Shown here one piece after another: positions 27,004 through 37,096 of a stretch of 64,000 nt of DNA. Made by a program: the position numbers and the translations under genes. The stretch is from Paracoccus mutanolyticus. GTDB lineage: Bacteria; Pseudomonadota; Alphaproteobacteria; Rhodobacterales; Rhodobacteraceae. Under the pieces are notes generated by a model. It had not been told where the DNA came from, did no database searches, and saw nothing but the letters and a program-made list of their open reading frames with translations. The stretch lies in the NCBI RefSeq assembly GCF_003285265.1, contig NZ_CP030239.1:2004501-2068500 (forward strand), in the 5' to 3' direction. How positions within the stretch are numbered: the stretch's first letter is position 1; every line of letters begins with the position of its first letter.

Positions 27004-27883
27004 CTAGCCGTCCGCCCGGCGCAGGTGCCGCGTCAGGAAGCCCGCCAGATCGCCCAGCACCCGGTCGCCGCCAAAGGCGCCGGTGCCGGACCCTCGCCCT
27101 CCAGCAGGGCAAAGTCGATCTCGGCGTGCGGATCGACCTGGCGCCAGGCGTTGCGCAGATGCTCGGCCTGATGGACCGAGACGATCGAATCCCGCATCCC
27201 GTGCCGGATCATCAGCGGCGGCAGGCGCAGCCCGTCCGCCAGCGCGGCCAGGCGGCCGACCGGGCCCATCGCGGTCGCCTCCTGCCGGCGCTCGCCCACC
27301 GCATAGCCGACCAGCAGCGATTCCACGCTTTCGGGCGAATCGGCCGGGGCGCGCTGACCGGCCTGCCCAGCCGGGCCATGTCGGCGTCCATGCTGCCGAA
27401 GTCCATCGGTCCGTAGAAATCGACCACGGCGGCGGGGGCGTTCCCCTCTTGCACCATGCTCAGCGCGGCCGAGACCGCCAGGAAGGCGCCGGCCGAACGG
27501 CCGCCCAGCGCCAGCCGGTCCGGCACCAGCCCCAGTTCCCCCGCGCGCGATTGCAGGAAATGCGCCGCCGCCAGCACGTCCTCGTGCTGGGCGGGCCAGC
27601 GCGCCTGGTTCGACAGGCGGTAATTCATCCGCGCCACGGCGATGCCTGCCTGCAGCACCTGCCGGGGCACCGCCAACTGGCGCTTTCCCCGGAAAGCCGC
27701 CGCCATGACCAGCCGCACCGGGAACGGCCCCCGCCCGTCGGGCCGGTGGATGTCCAGCCGGTTGCGGGGCGAGGCCTGGGCATAGGCCAGATCCGCAAGG
27801 CCCGGGGCCTTCTGCGCCTGGCCCAGGGCCGGGGTGGCCAGGGCGCTTGTCAGCACCGCAAGCGCGCTGCGGCGGGTCATCAT
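27004..27883 (-). pseudogene. Exported alpha/beta hydrolase (HSL/BD-FAE-like esterase), frameshifted
   Basis: A serine esterase of about 290 residues. A signal peptide is clear (MTRRSALAVLTSALATPALG), so it is probably periplasmic. The nucleophile elbow is LALGGRSAGAFLAV, and the C-terminal part has the acid and His regions (RDSIVSVHQAEHL; TGAFGGDRVLGDLAGF). The frame breaks near 27345 and again near 27080; the true end is TAG at 27004. The HGGA oxyanion motif expected before AFRGKRQ is also damaged. AGGAG lies 7 bases before the start. It is the first gene left of the island next to ccr. Confidence 0.72.
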
Positions 27884-28097
27884 GCCGGTCTCCTGCCTGT
27901 CGTTCGTCGCTTGCGGCAAGGCTAGCATCAGGGCCCGCGCCGCAACAGCGCCGCAGCCGCACCATGCCGTGAAACCTTGGGCTTTTGCTTGATAAGGCTG
28001 GGAAACAAGGCCGGGGCGATTCGTGGCGTTCTGGCGACCCCGACGCGGGCCGGCGCCCGCGGCGACACGAACCGCGCGGGGGAATCGGTGCCCCGGC

Positions 28098-29911
28098 TCA
28101 GGACCGCAGCCGCAGATGCTCGGGGTCGTAGAGCGTGCCGCCACCTCGACCGGATAGCGGGCGACGCCCTGGGCGTCGATGTTGTCGGTCATGCAGCATG
28201 CGGCAGCTAGGCCGTCTGATGTTCACCCCATGCTGGGGCCATAGGCGATCCAGGTGGGCAGGCCGCCGGCTCCAGGCTGTCGATCAGCGTCTCGCCCGTT
28301 TCGGGTCGACGATCGTCAGGACGCCGACGGGATAGCGGGCGCGCCCCGGCCGTCGATGTTGACGGTCATGACCAGCGTGCACAGCTGGGCCGGCTGATGC
28401 GGGCGGGCCTTGTATTCCAGGTGCTTGGCCTTGCCGCGGAAATCGGCCTCCTTGACCTCGGGGCGCGCTAGGCCGGCTTCGTGCAGGTTGTATCCGGTGC
28501 TCAGCTCCGAATCCTGCACCCGCATCGACTTTTGCAGCCGCCGGCTCGCCGACATAGGAGATGCGGAAGGCGATGACATCCTTGCCGGCGATGCAGACAG
28601 GCCGGAAGGCGGCGAAGGGCAGGGCCCTGCCGTCCAGATCGGCGGGATTTCCACCAACTCCTGCAAGCGGGCGCGGGCGTTCGGGCCCCAGGTGGTACGG
28701 CCCGGCAATCTCGTAGATCGAGAAATGCGACAGGTTGACGATGCCGCAATCCTCGCTCAGCGCCAGATGCTCGGCGTTCGAGACGCGCCAGAAATGCCGC
28801 GCGTCCCATTAGCCGCGGCCATGGATGAAATCCTCGGTCAGCTGATGCGGATGGAAGCGGGCATAGTCGATCCGGTTCACATCCGATGCCCGGCCGTCGG
28901 TGATCCAGTCCGCCAGGATCTTGCCGAAGCACGGCGCGTCGCGCACCCGGATCGCCACCGCATACCACAGGCCCCGCACCTTCTGGCTTTCGCCGACCGA
29001 GGGCATGCCGCCGTCCGCCGTCACCTGCAACAGCCCGTTGAAGGAACGCGGCTCGTTATAGCCCAGTTCGGCCAGGATCGGTGTCAACTCCATCGCGCGC
29101 TCCAGGGGCGCCATGATCTGGTCCATCTCCAGGTCGCGCTGCGCCGGCGACAGGCGGGCCTGGGGCCTCTCCAGAAGGTCGCGGGGGTGGACCAGGCGCG
29201 GCGCGTGCTCCTCGTAATAGCCCCATTCGATCATGCCGCCCTCGGCGGTAGTCGGATCGCCCGTGTCGCGCATATAGGCCGAGTTGCCCTGGTCGCGCAG
29301 CAGGGGCCAGCCGATGTCCTTGCCGGTGCCGGCGAACTCGGTATGGGGGGCGAAAAAGACCAACGGGTGGTCGATGGGCATCACCGGCAGATCCTCGCCC
29401 GCCATCGCCGCCGTCTGGCCCCCCAGATGCCGGTGCAGACGATGACGATATCGGCGCGGATCGTGCCGCGCGGTGTGACGACGCCGCGGATGTGGCCATC
29501 CTTGATGATCAGCTCCAGCGCCGGGGTATTGGCGAAAGCGCGCAGCCGGCCGGTCTTTTCGGTGTTTTCCACCAGTAGCCCGGCCACGGTCTGCGACCGC
29601 GGCACCACCAGCCCCGCGTCGGGGTCCCACAGCCCGCCCTGGACCATGCTTTCCTCGATCAGCGGGAATTTCTCCTTGATCTCGGCCGGCGTCACCAGGT
29701 GCCAAAGGCCTTGCCCGAGGAGATGCGGCGCTTGATCTCCTCCATCCGGGCGTCGTCGCCCACGCGCGCGACTTCAAGCCCGCCGACGCGGGCGTAGTGG
29801 CCGAGTCTTTCGTAGAAGTCGATGGAATAAAGCGGTGATGGGCGACCGAGGCGCCAACGATGCCGCCCAGGCCGGCGATGACGATGTTTGCTTTTTCGGG
29901 AAACTGCGCAT
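28098..29911 (-). pseudogene. FAD-dependent dimethylglycine/sarcosine dehydrogenase-like protein with GcvT domain (degenerate)
   Basis: Remains of a two-domain oxidoreductase that demethylates dimethylglycine or sarcosine and passes the one-carbon unit to folate. The FAD-binding start (NIVIAGLGGIVGASVAHH) is followed by a gap of about 50 missing residues. The central part is well kept (DLPVMPIDHPLVFFAPHTEF, GGMIEWGYYEEHAPRLVHP). An in-frame TAA at about 28810 follows HGRG, then the GcvT-like C-terminal domain continues through several frames to TLYDPEHLRLRS. Expected length is about 800 residues; only about 600 codons remain. Unlike the single-indel genes nearby, this may be real decay. Its neighbour is a broken GbdR-like regulator. 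Confidence 0.75.
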
Positions 29912-29962
29912 GGATGATCCTCGGGGAACGATGCCGGTCAGGCCAGGGCGCGGGCCGCCGTC

Positions 29963-30642
29963 TTGAAGCTCGCCGAGCGACATCGACCATACACCCGGCG
30001 ACGGCGGCGCGCGGACCGACCGGGGGACCACGAAAGCTGCGTCAGCTGGATCTGCCACGACGCCTTTCGCCAGCGTTTCCCGGACCACAGGCTGCGTTCG
30101 GACCACCTCTTCGCCCTTGAGGGGCGGCGCGGGTCCTGCGCGGGCGGCAGCGGCGCGGCCGACATGGCGGCCGAGATCGTGCGCCGCCACATCAGCCATC
30201 ACGCCGAACGCAAGGCCCGGACATCCTGCAGATCGACAAGGCGCGCCGCGCTTCGGGCACGCAGGTGCGCAAACCCCTGTCCATCGCCTGCGATGACCCC
30301 CGGCTGCAGGCGGCTCTGATCGCGATGGAGAACAGCAGCGACGGCAGCCTGCAGATGGCCGAACCGGCCCGCCGCGTCGGCCTGTCCCGGCGACAGCTGG
30401 AACGGCTGTTCGTGGCGCAGCTGCACGACACGCCGGCCGCCATCTACAAGCGGCTCAGGCTGGACCGCGCGCGCCAGCTGCTGGCGCTGTCGCGATCCCC
30501 GCTGACGGAAATCGCCTTTGATCTGGGCTTCGACAACGTCTCGCATTTTGCCCGTCTGTTCAAAAGGACCTACGGCGTACCGCCCGGCCAGTTCAGGTCC
30601 GAGGCGCAAGGCGCGCGTGCCGATCCGGGGCTGTCGTCCTGA
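29963..30642 (+). pseudogene. GlxA/GbdR-type AraC family regulator (5'-truncated, frameshifted)
   Basis: The C-terminal AraC DNA-binding domain is intact from 30265 (MAEPARRVGLSRRQLERLF; ALSRSPLTEIAFDLGFDNVS; HFARLFKRTYGVPPGQF). Upstream, in shifting frames, lie fragments of the GATase1-like sensor domain of GlxA/GbdR regulators (RLRSDHLFALEGRRGSCAGG; AAEIVRRHISHHAER). The first half of the gene is absent. GbdR-type proteins control glycine betaine and dimethylglycine catabolism, which fits the divergent broken dehydrogenase gene. The DNA-binding part could still be expressed alone but is unlikely to be regulated. Confidence 0.72.
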
Positions 30643-30844
30643 AGGATCGGCTTGACGGTTCTGTTGGCGGCGCGGAACGGGGGCGTTTGCGCGCGGGCGC
30701 CGACGCCGCCGCGACACAAAATCCCGCCCGATGCGCCTTATCCGCTCAAAACTGCTGGAGGTGCCGCATCTTCGGAACCTAAATCCACCCGCGCGGTGGC
30801 ATGACTTGCCGCATACCAGAATCACGACGACATCAGGAGACCCG

Positions 30845-31896
30845 ATGACCGCCCACAAGATTGCGCTGATCCCTGGCGACGGTATCGGCGTCGATGTGAC
30901 CGAGGCCACGATGCAGGTGCTGGCGGCCGCAGGCACCCGCTTCGGCTTCACGCTGGAGCCCACCCGCTTCGGCTGGTCCTGCGAGACCTATCTGGCGACC
31001 GGCCGGATGATGCCCGAGGACGGGATCGAGCAGTTGCGGCCCTTTGACGCGATCTTTCTGGGTGCGGTCGGCTGGCCGGCCACGGTGCCGGATTCGGTGT
31101 CGCTGCACGGTCTGCTGCTGCCGATCCGCAAGGCCTTCGACCAATATGCCAACATCCGCCCGCACCGGCTGCTGCCGGGGGTCGAGGGGCCGCTGAAGGC
31201 GGAAGGCTTCGACATCCTCTGCATCCGCGAGAACACCGAGGGCGAATATTCCGGCGCCGGCGGCCGCGTCCACCAGGGCCGCGACAACGAGGTCGCCGTG
31301 GAAACCGCGATCTTCACCCGCAAGGGGGTCGAGCGCATCCTGCGCTTCGGGTTCGAGCAGGCGCGGGCGCGCAGGAAGCACCTGACCTCGGTCACGAAAT
31401 CGAATGCGCAGAAATATTCGATGGTGTTCTGGGACGAGGTGACGCGCGAACTGGCCGCCGAATATCCCGACGTGACCGTCAGCCCCATGCATATCGACGC
31501 GATGGCCGCCAAGATGGTGATGGCGCCGCAGGACCTGGACGTGATCGTCGCCTCGAACCTGTTCGGCGACATCCTGACCGACCTGGGCGCGGCGATCCAG
31601 GGGGCTTGGGCTTTGCGGCCTCGGCCAATATCTGTCCCGACCGCAGCGGTCCCTCGATGTTCGAGCCGGTGCACGGCTCGGCCCCGGACATCGCAGGCCA
31701 GAACATCGCCAACCCCATCGCCGCGATCTGGTCGGGCGCGATGATGCTGGAGCACCTGGGCGAGAAGGCCGCCGCCGAGGCGGTGCTGGCCGCCGTGCAA
31801 TCCGCGACCGCCAGGGGCATCGGCATCCGCCCCGGCACGCACGGCACCGATCAAATCACGGCGGCAGTCCTGGCCGCGCTGGAGGAGCAAGCATGA
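30845..31896 (+). pseudogene. ttuC: Tartrate dehydrogenase / isopropylmalate dehydrogenase-like enzyme (one frameshift)
   Basis: An NAD-dependent decarboxylating beta-hydroxyacid dehydrogenase of the TtuC/tartrate dehydrogenase group, about 350 residues. Motifs: [36 protein letters not shown] (TtuC-type rather than LeuB), [16 protein letters not shown], and the metal site [17 protein letters not shown]. The frame breaks once near 31600 at a G-run (one G missing restores [12 protein letters not shown]). It then ends normally ([15 protein letters not shown]). The stop overlaps the next start by 4 bases. Tartrate, malate or a related hydroxyacid is the probable substrate. Confidence 0.82.
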
Positions 31897-33349
31897 ACCA
31901 GATGAGCCCGAACGCACGCGACATCCGGGCCGCGCTGAAGGACCCGGACCTGTTCCGCGAAGCGGCGCTGATCGACGGCGAATGGCTGGCGCGGGCCGAC
32001 ATGGAGGTGCTCGACCCCGCCACCGGCGCCGTGCTGGGCCGGATGCCGGACTGCACCGCGGCCGAGACGCAGCGGCCATCGCCGCCGCCGAAACGGCGAT
32101 GAAGGTCTGGAAGGCGCGCACCCATGCCGACCGCGCCGACCTGCTGATGGCCTGGCACCAGCAGATCCTGGACCATGCCGACGACCTGGCGCTGATCCTG
32201 ACCCGCGAACAGGGCAAGCCCTTGGCCGAGGCGCGGGGAGAGATCGCGTATGGCGCCAGCTTCCTCGCTGGTTCGCCGAGGAAGCGCGGCGGATCAACGG
32301 CAAGATCATCCCCTCGCCCGTGCCGGGCAAGAAGATCTTTGCGATGAAGGAGCCGGTGGGCGTCTGCGCCATCGTCACGCCGTGGAACTTTCCCCTGCGA
32401 TGATCACCCGCAAGGTCGCGCCGGCGCTGGCCGCGGGCTGCACGATGGTCATCAAGCCCTCGGACTTCACCCCCTATTCGGCGCTGGCGCTTGGCGAGCT
32501 GGCGGAACGCGCCGGCATCCCGGCGGGCGTCCTGAACATCGTGACCGGCCGGCCCGAGGCGATCGGCGGCGCGCTGACCGCAAGCCCCGTCGTGCGCAAG
32601 CTGTCCTTCACCGGCTCGACCCGCGTGGGCGCCCTGCTGGCCGAGCAATGCGCGCCGACGCTGAAGAAGATGTCGCTGGAACTGGGCGGCAACGCGCCCT
32701 TCATCGTCTTCGACGACGCCGATCTGGACGCCGCGGTCGAAGGCGCGATGGTCAGCAAGTTCCGCAATGGCGGGCAGACCTGCGTCTGCGCGAACCGCAT
32801 CCTGGTGCAGTCGGGCATCCACGACGCCTTCGTCGCGGCGCTGGCCGCCCGCGTCGACGCGCTGAAGGTCGGCCCCGGCACCGAACCGGGGGTCCAGATC
32901 GGCCCGATGATCAACCCCGCCGCCATCGCCAAGATCGAGGCCCATATCGACGACGCGCTGTCGCAAGGGCGCAACCCGCGCCACCGCCAAGCGCGACCTA
33001 GGGGCAATTCGCCGACCGACGGTGCTGTGGGCGCGACCCCGCGATGCGGCTGGCCTCCGAGGAGACCTTCGGCCCGATCGCGACTGTATTACAACTCGTC
33101 CCGGAAGAATCGCGGCGGTCGCCAACGGCATCGGTTGCGGCTTGGCGGCCTATCTCGTATCGCGACTTGGCGTGCCTTCCGTTCGGCGAGGCGCTGGAGG
33201 CCGGGCTGGTCGGCCTGAACACCGGCGCGGTCTGCCACGCCGAGGCGCCCTTCGGCGGCGTCAAGGCCTCGGGCCTCGGCCGCGAGGGCGCGCAGGAGGG
33301 GATCGAGGAATACCTGGAAACCAAGGCGTTCCATTTCGGCGGGCTGTAA
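31893..33349 (+). pseudogene. gabD: Succinate-semialdehyde dehydrogenase, island copy (several frameshifts)
   Basis: A second aldehyde dehydrogenase of the SSADH group, about 485 residues. The cofactor motif MVIKPSDFTPYSALAL keeps its Lys, and FTGSTRVG, LELGGNAPFIVF (Glu base) and NGGQTCVCANR (catalytic Cys) are intact. The frame changes near 32075, 32265, 32395, 32990 and 33110; all fragments still match the family. So many close indels suggest a low-quality sequence stretch or a decaying gene. It is translationally coupled to the TtuC-like gene (ATGA overlap). It probably oxidises a semialdehyde formed by the island aminotransferase. Confidence 0.82.
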
Positions 33350-33406
33350 GCCATCCTGCCCCGCCACCTGCCGGGTTGCGGGGCCGGACCAAAGCCGGGT
33401 CGTTCC

Positions 33407-33507
33407 ATGACCGAGATCCGGCCAACACGGCCATCGTCATCGCCCTCTACGAGGCCTTCGCCCGTGCCGATCTGGATGCCTTCGACAGCATCCTTGCGCC
33501 GGACTGA
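33407..33507 (+). pseudogene. Fragment of a SnoaL/NTF2-like protein
   Basis: About 33 codons resembling the start of a SnoaL/NTF2-fold protein (NTAIVIALYEAFARADLDAF, then a stop at 33505-33507). The ATG at 33407 is out of frame with this stretch by one indel. Family members have about 130 residues, so most of the gene is gone. It may mark a deletion end. Confidence 0.45.
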
Positions 33508-33956
33508 ATCAATCCTCCCGCCGATCCCGGACGAGCGTCTTCAGAGCGATTGAGCCAAGGCCCTTGGCCCGGCGCCTTTTCCGCGCGGATCGACCGGCGG
33601 CGCGCAGGCGATTTTCGCGGCTGACCGAAGCCGAAAATCAGGACCACGACTGGATACAACAGCGGCTCGTCCCAGCATGGACAGAGCCCGCTTTTTCACA
33701 GGTATCGCGAAGCGGCCGGGGGATCGAAATTCCCGATGGTTTCGATGACCAATTGTCATTCGCCGGGGCCTTCCCGGAATGATAGGGCTTGCGCATCGCG
33801 TGGGACAGCGCGCCCGGAACGCTCCGGCGCAGCATCCTTCGAAAGATACGCAGCAGGTTGCACACCTTCGCCCTCACGTCCGCGATGAGGTTGCCCGGCA
33901 ACGACGGCTGCTTCCAGCCATGGGCTGCATTCCTGTCAATCTCTGGGAGGAGATTC
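33508..33956. other. 449-bp gap: operator dyad and unassigned sequence
   Basis: No convincing gene was found on either strand. The left half has no recognisable protein similarity and may be remnant DNA from the truncated NTF2-like gene. The right half is the leader of the MFS gene and holds the dyad at 33745-33759. Overlapping ORFs on both strands have no family features. Confidence 0.5.
33745..33759. promoter_or_regulatory. Dyad operator ATGAC-N5-GTCAT upstream of the MFS gene
   Basis: ATGACCAATTGTCAT is a 5-bp inverted repeat with a 5-base centre and fits a LysR-type T-N11-A core. Related dyads occur at 36267 (between the LysR gene and the HAD gene) and 44459 (before the second Lrp gene). 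AATTGTCATGCG also recurs at 41327. Confidence 0.55.
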
Positions 33957-35264
33957 ATGATTCTGACTGAAAGCCAGAACGGCGCGGATCCATCTGCATT
34001 GGATCTGGCGCCGCTGAAGAAGATCCATGTCATGGCCGCGGCCGCCATCATGGGCGGCGCGGTTCTGGACGGATATGTTCTGGGCATCATCGGCCCCTCG
34101 CTGACGCTTGCCAGCGCGGAATTGCATCTGTCGGGGCTGAACCAGGGGCTGATCGCCGCCAGCGCCCTGATCGGCGTCTTTATCGGCGGGATGATCTTCG
34201 GCAATCTCGCCGACCGCTATGGACGCCGCCCGGTCTTTGCCTGGAACCTGGCCGCATTCGTCATCCTGTCGGTGCTGCAGTATTTCGTGCAGGAGATGTG
34301 GCAGCTGGTGGCGCTGCGCCTGGCGCTGGGTCTGGCGATCGGTGTCGAATATGCCGTGGGCACGGCGGTGCTGGCGGAATTCTCGCGCCGGCGTGGGCGC
34401 GGTGTGCTGCTGGGCAGCTTCGCGCTGGCCTGGCAGGCCGGGTTCAGCGTCGCCTTTATCGTGGGGATTCTGTACGATGGCAGCGATTGGCGGATGCTTC
34501 TGGCCAGCAGCGCCATTCCGGCCGGCATCACCTTCCTGTTGCGGCTGGGCCTGCCCGAAAGCCCGATGTGGCTGAAGGCGCGCGGCCGCGAGGCCGAGGC
34601 CGAAGCGATCGTGCGCCGCCATTTCGGCCCCGGCCATACCATCCCGGCGCTGACGCTCGAACAATCCCATCCCTCGCCTGCGGAACTGTTCCGGCACAAG
34701 AACTGGCGCGCGCATCTTTATGCCGGCCTGTTCTGGTTCTGCCAGATCGGTCCGTTCTTTGCGATCTTCACCTTCGCCATGCCGGTTTTCCGGTCGCTGG
34801 GCATCGACAGCGGCGTGACCGTCGACATCCTCCTGAACGGCTTGCAGATAGTGGGCGCGGTATTCGGGCTTTGGCTGCTGCATTGGCTGACGCGCCGGCA
34901 TTTCGTGATCTGGACCTTCGCCATCATGTTTGCCGTGCTGCTTTTGCTGGGCCTGCTGCCCGATGCGCCGACCTGGCTGATCGTGACGCTGTTTGCCGGC
35001 TACATGTTCATCGCCCCGGCCGCGAACAACATGCAGTTCGTCTATCCCTCCGAGATTTTCGAGACCCGCATTCGGTCCACCGGCGTCGGCTTTGCCGCGG
35101 CATTCTCGCGCATTTCGGCAGCGGCCGCGACCTATCTTCTGCCGGTGACGATGCAGGCCTATGGCGTTTCCGCCACGCTGCTTATCATGGCGGCCTTCCC
35201 GCTGCTGGGGCTGGTGGTGTCTCTGGTCTGGGCGCCGGAAACCAAGCGCGCGCAACTGCAATAA
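33957..35264 (+). CDS. MFS transporter, sugar/organic-acid porter type
   Basis: A 435-residue inner-membrane transporter with twelve predicted helices. The first helix reads AAAAIMGGAVLDGYVLGIIG. The classical loop motif is GNLADRYGRRPVFAW near residue 85. RLALGLAIGVEYAVGTAVLAE and FIAPAANNMQFVYPSEIF (a PESRF-like loop) are typical of sugar-porter-related MFS proteins. The start at 33957 follows GGGAGGAGATTC. It is convergent with the LysR gene, and its upstream dyad matches one before the HAD gene. The substrate is likely the compound degraded by the island enzymes; that is inference. Confidence 0.82.
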   Translation: MILTESQNGADPSALDLAPLKKIHVMAAAAIMGGAVLDGYVLGIIGPSLTLASAELHLSGLNQGLIAASALIGVFIGGMIFGNLADRYGRRPVFAWNLAAFVILSVLQYFVQEMWQLVALRLALGLAIGVEYAVGTAVLAEFSRRRGRGVLLGSFALAWQAGFSVAFIVGILYDGSDWRMLLASSAIPAGITFLLRLGLPESPMWLKARGREAEAEAIVRRHFGPGHTIPALTLEQSHPSPAELFRHKNWRAHLYAGLFWFCQIGPFFAIFTFAMPVFRSLGIDSGVTVDILLNGLQIVGAVFGLWLLHWLTRRHFVIWTFAIMFAVLLLLGLLPDAPTWLIVTLFAGYMFIAPAANNMQFVYPSEIFETRIRSTGVGFAAAFSRISAAAATYLLPVTMQAYGVSATLLIMAAFPLLGLVVSLVWAPETKRAQLQ

Positions 35265-35298
35265 AAACCGGCCGCGCCGCGCCATCATGGCGCGGCCG
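35261..35298 (-). terminator. Rho-independent terminator of the island LysR gene
   Basis: A 10-bp stem (CGGCCGCGCC with GGCGCGGCCG) lies just past the LysR stop, and AAAAA on the plus strand gives a T-run in the leftward direction. It also sits directly behind the MFS stop and may work both ways. Confidence 0.75.
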
Positions 35299-35305
35299 AA
35301 CCATC

Positions 35306-36170
35306 CTAATTGCCGATGTCCTGCTTCATTTCCAGAAGCACGGCATCGGCGAAATTGCGTTCCAGCCGCGAGGGCAGCGCCGCCCGACTGCGCAGCACAT
35401 GCGAGACCGAGGGCATCGCCGGCAGGTCGGAATGCAGTTCGGTCAGCCCCTCCTCAAGGTTGCTGCGCCCCAGCAGGCCGATGCCGAAGCCGCTTTTGAT
35501 GCCGGCGCGCACGCCCTCCTTGCCCGGACATTCCAGCACCACCCGCAACGTGCGCCCGACCGCCGACAGGTGCCGCATCGCCGCCAGCTTGTAGAAGGAA
35601 TTGCTGTCGAAGGACACGAAGGGAATGATTTCTCCCAGCTGCGGCGGGTGATCGACGCTGCGCACCCAGATCAGGTCCTCGCGCCACAGCTCGATGTCGT
35701 CCGGCTCCATGTCCTCGGTGAAGGTCTGCAGGATCGCCATGTCGATCTCGCCCGTGCTCAGCCAGAAGTTCTGCATCAGGCTTTGCGCCACCCGCGCATA
35801 CAGCGAGACGTTGGGATGCACGCGGCCGAACCGGCCCAGCACCTTGGCCAGTTCCGCGCTGGTGGCGTCCTCGGTCGCGCCCAGCCGGATCTGCCCGGTC
35901 AGGTCCGAAGACTGGAAATGCGCCGCCGCCTCGTCATGCAGCGAGATCAGGCGTTCGGCGTAATGCAAAAGCCCCTGGCCGTCCGAGGTCGGCACCATGC
36001 CGTGTTCGCCCTTCATCAGGATCGGCCGGCCGAGCCGGCTTTCCAGCCGGGTGATCGTGTGGCTGACCGCCGATTGCGTCAGGTTCAGCCGGTCGGCCGC
36101 GCGCGGTCACGCCGCCATGGTCCAGCACCGCCTTGAAGGCGCGCAGGGATTCGATGTCCAACCGCATCAT
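35306..36170 (-). pseudogene. LysR family transcriptional regulator of the island (one frameshift)
   Basis: A LysR regulator of about 287 residues after repair. It begins MMRLDIESLRAFKAVLDHGGV. The frame then shifts near 36105, and the rest of the helix-turn-helix (ADRLNLTQSAVSHTITRLES) and the linker are read in the next frame. The effector domain is intact (LTGQIRLGATEDATSAELAK; SGFGIGLLGRSNLEEGL). One indel, probably sequence error. It lies between the MFS and HAD genes, each with a matching dyad upstream, the same arrangement as the shikimate cluster. It is the likely regulator of both flanking genes. Confidence 0.82.
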
Positions 36171-36266
36171 TCGGCCTCCTGTGACAGGAATGCGTGGTCG
36201 CCGGGACGCTCGGCACCTTCGTCATGTCGGGACGGCCGCATATAACCCGCCTACGTTGCAAAGTGC

Positions 36267-36283
36267 CATGCCAAATTGTCATG
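36267..36283. promoter_or_regulatory. Dyad operator between island LysR and HAD genes
   Basis: CATGCC-AAATT-GTCATG matches the ATGAC-N5-GTCAT dyads at 33745 and 44459 with one mismatch. Its centre is about 105 bp from the LysR start and about 93 bp from the HAD start, a normal position for a LysR divergent operator. Confidence 0.55.
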
Positions 36284-36367
36284 CGCCCGATGAAATCATG
36301 TCAGTTCGGAGATCGGGCGATCCGGGCTAAACCGACGCTATCCAGTTGCCCTAGGGGGAGAGACACC

Positions 36368-37084
36368 ATGGCCCTGACCGACCGCAAAATCCTGACCTTC
36401 GACGTTGTCGGCACGCTTGTCGACTTCGAAGCCGGCGTCATCAACTTTTTCCGCCCGATCTTTGACAAGGCCGGCGTCGAGATCGAGGACGCCAGGATCC
36501 TGACCGAATTCGCCGATGCCGAGGACGAACAGCACCACCTGACCCCCGGCATCCCCTTCACCTGGATGCTGCCCGAGGTCTATCGCACCATCGCCACCAA
36601 ATACGGCCTGCCGATCGACGACGACCACCTGGACGGTCTGCGCCGCTCGATGACCGACTGGCCGGCCTTCCCGGATGCGGTCGAGGGCATGAAGGCGCTG
36701 CGCAAGCGCTTCCGTCTTGTCGCGCTGACCAATGCCGACAACTGGGCCTATGAGCAGTTCTCGGCCACGCTGGATCACCCCTTCGACGACAAGGTGACAG
36801 CCGAGGATGTCGAGGTCTGCAAGCCCGATCCGCAGGTGTTCTCCTATGTCCGCGGCCGCAACAGCCATCTGGGCTTCCGCCTCAAGGACTATCTGCACGT
36901 CGCGCAAAGCCAGTTCCACGACATCCGCGTGGCCAAGAAACTGGGCATCCAGGTCGCCTGGATCGAGCGGCGCAAGGGTCTGGAAGGCTATGGCGGCTCG
37001 CCCGCGGTCGCTGACGCGGCGGTGCCGGACTATCACTTCGCCTCGATCGCCGAACTGGTCGAAGCCGTCGAAGCCGGCAAGTAA
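36368..37084 (+). CDS. HAD-superfamily hydrolase (2-haloacid dehalogenase type II-like)
   Basis: A 238-residue HAD hydrolase. Motif I is LTFDVVGTLVDFE, with the nucleophilic Asp. Motif II is LVALTNADNW near residue 120. Motif III Lys lies in VEVCKPDPQVFSYV, and a HVAQSQFHDI segment follows. In true type II dehalogenases motif I reads DxYGT; here Tyr is Val, so halide release is doubtful and a phosphatase or other hydrolase role is possible. GGGAGAGACACC precedes the ATG. It is the first gene of a HAD-cupin-FAD oxidoreductase operon. A paralogue is at 42783. Confidence 0.82.
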   Translation: MALTDRKILTFDVVGTLVDFEAGVINFFRPIFDKAGVEIEDARILTEFADAEDEQHHLTPGIPFTWMLPEVYRTIATKYGLPIDDDHLDGLRRSMTDWPAFPDAVEGMKALRKRFRLVALTNADNWAYEQFSATLDHPFDDKVTAEDVEVCKPDPQVFSYVRGRNSHLGFRLKDYLHVAQSQFHDIRVAKKLGIQVAWIERRKGLEGYGGSPAVADAAVPDYHFASIAELVEAVEAGK

Positions 37085-37096
37085 GGGGCCCTCGCC

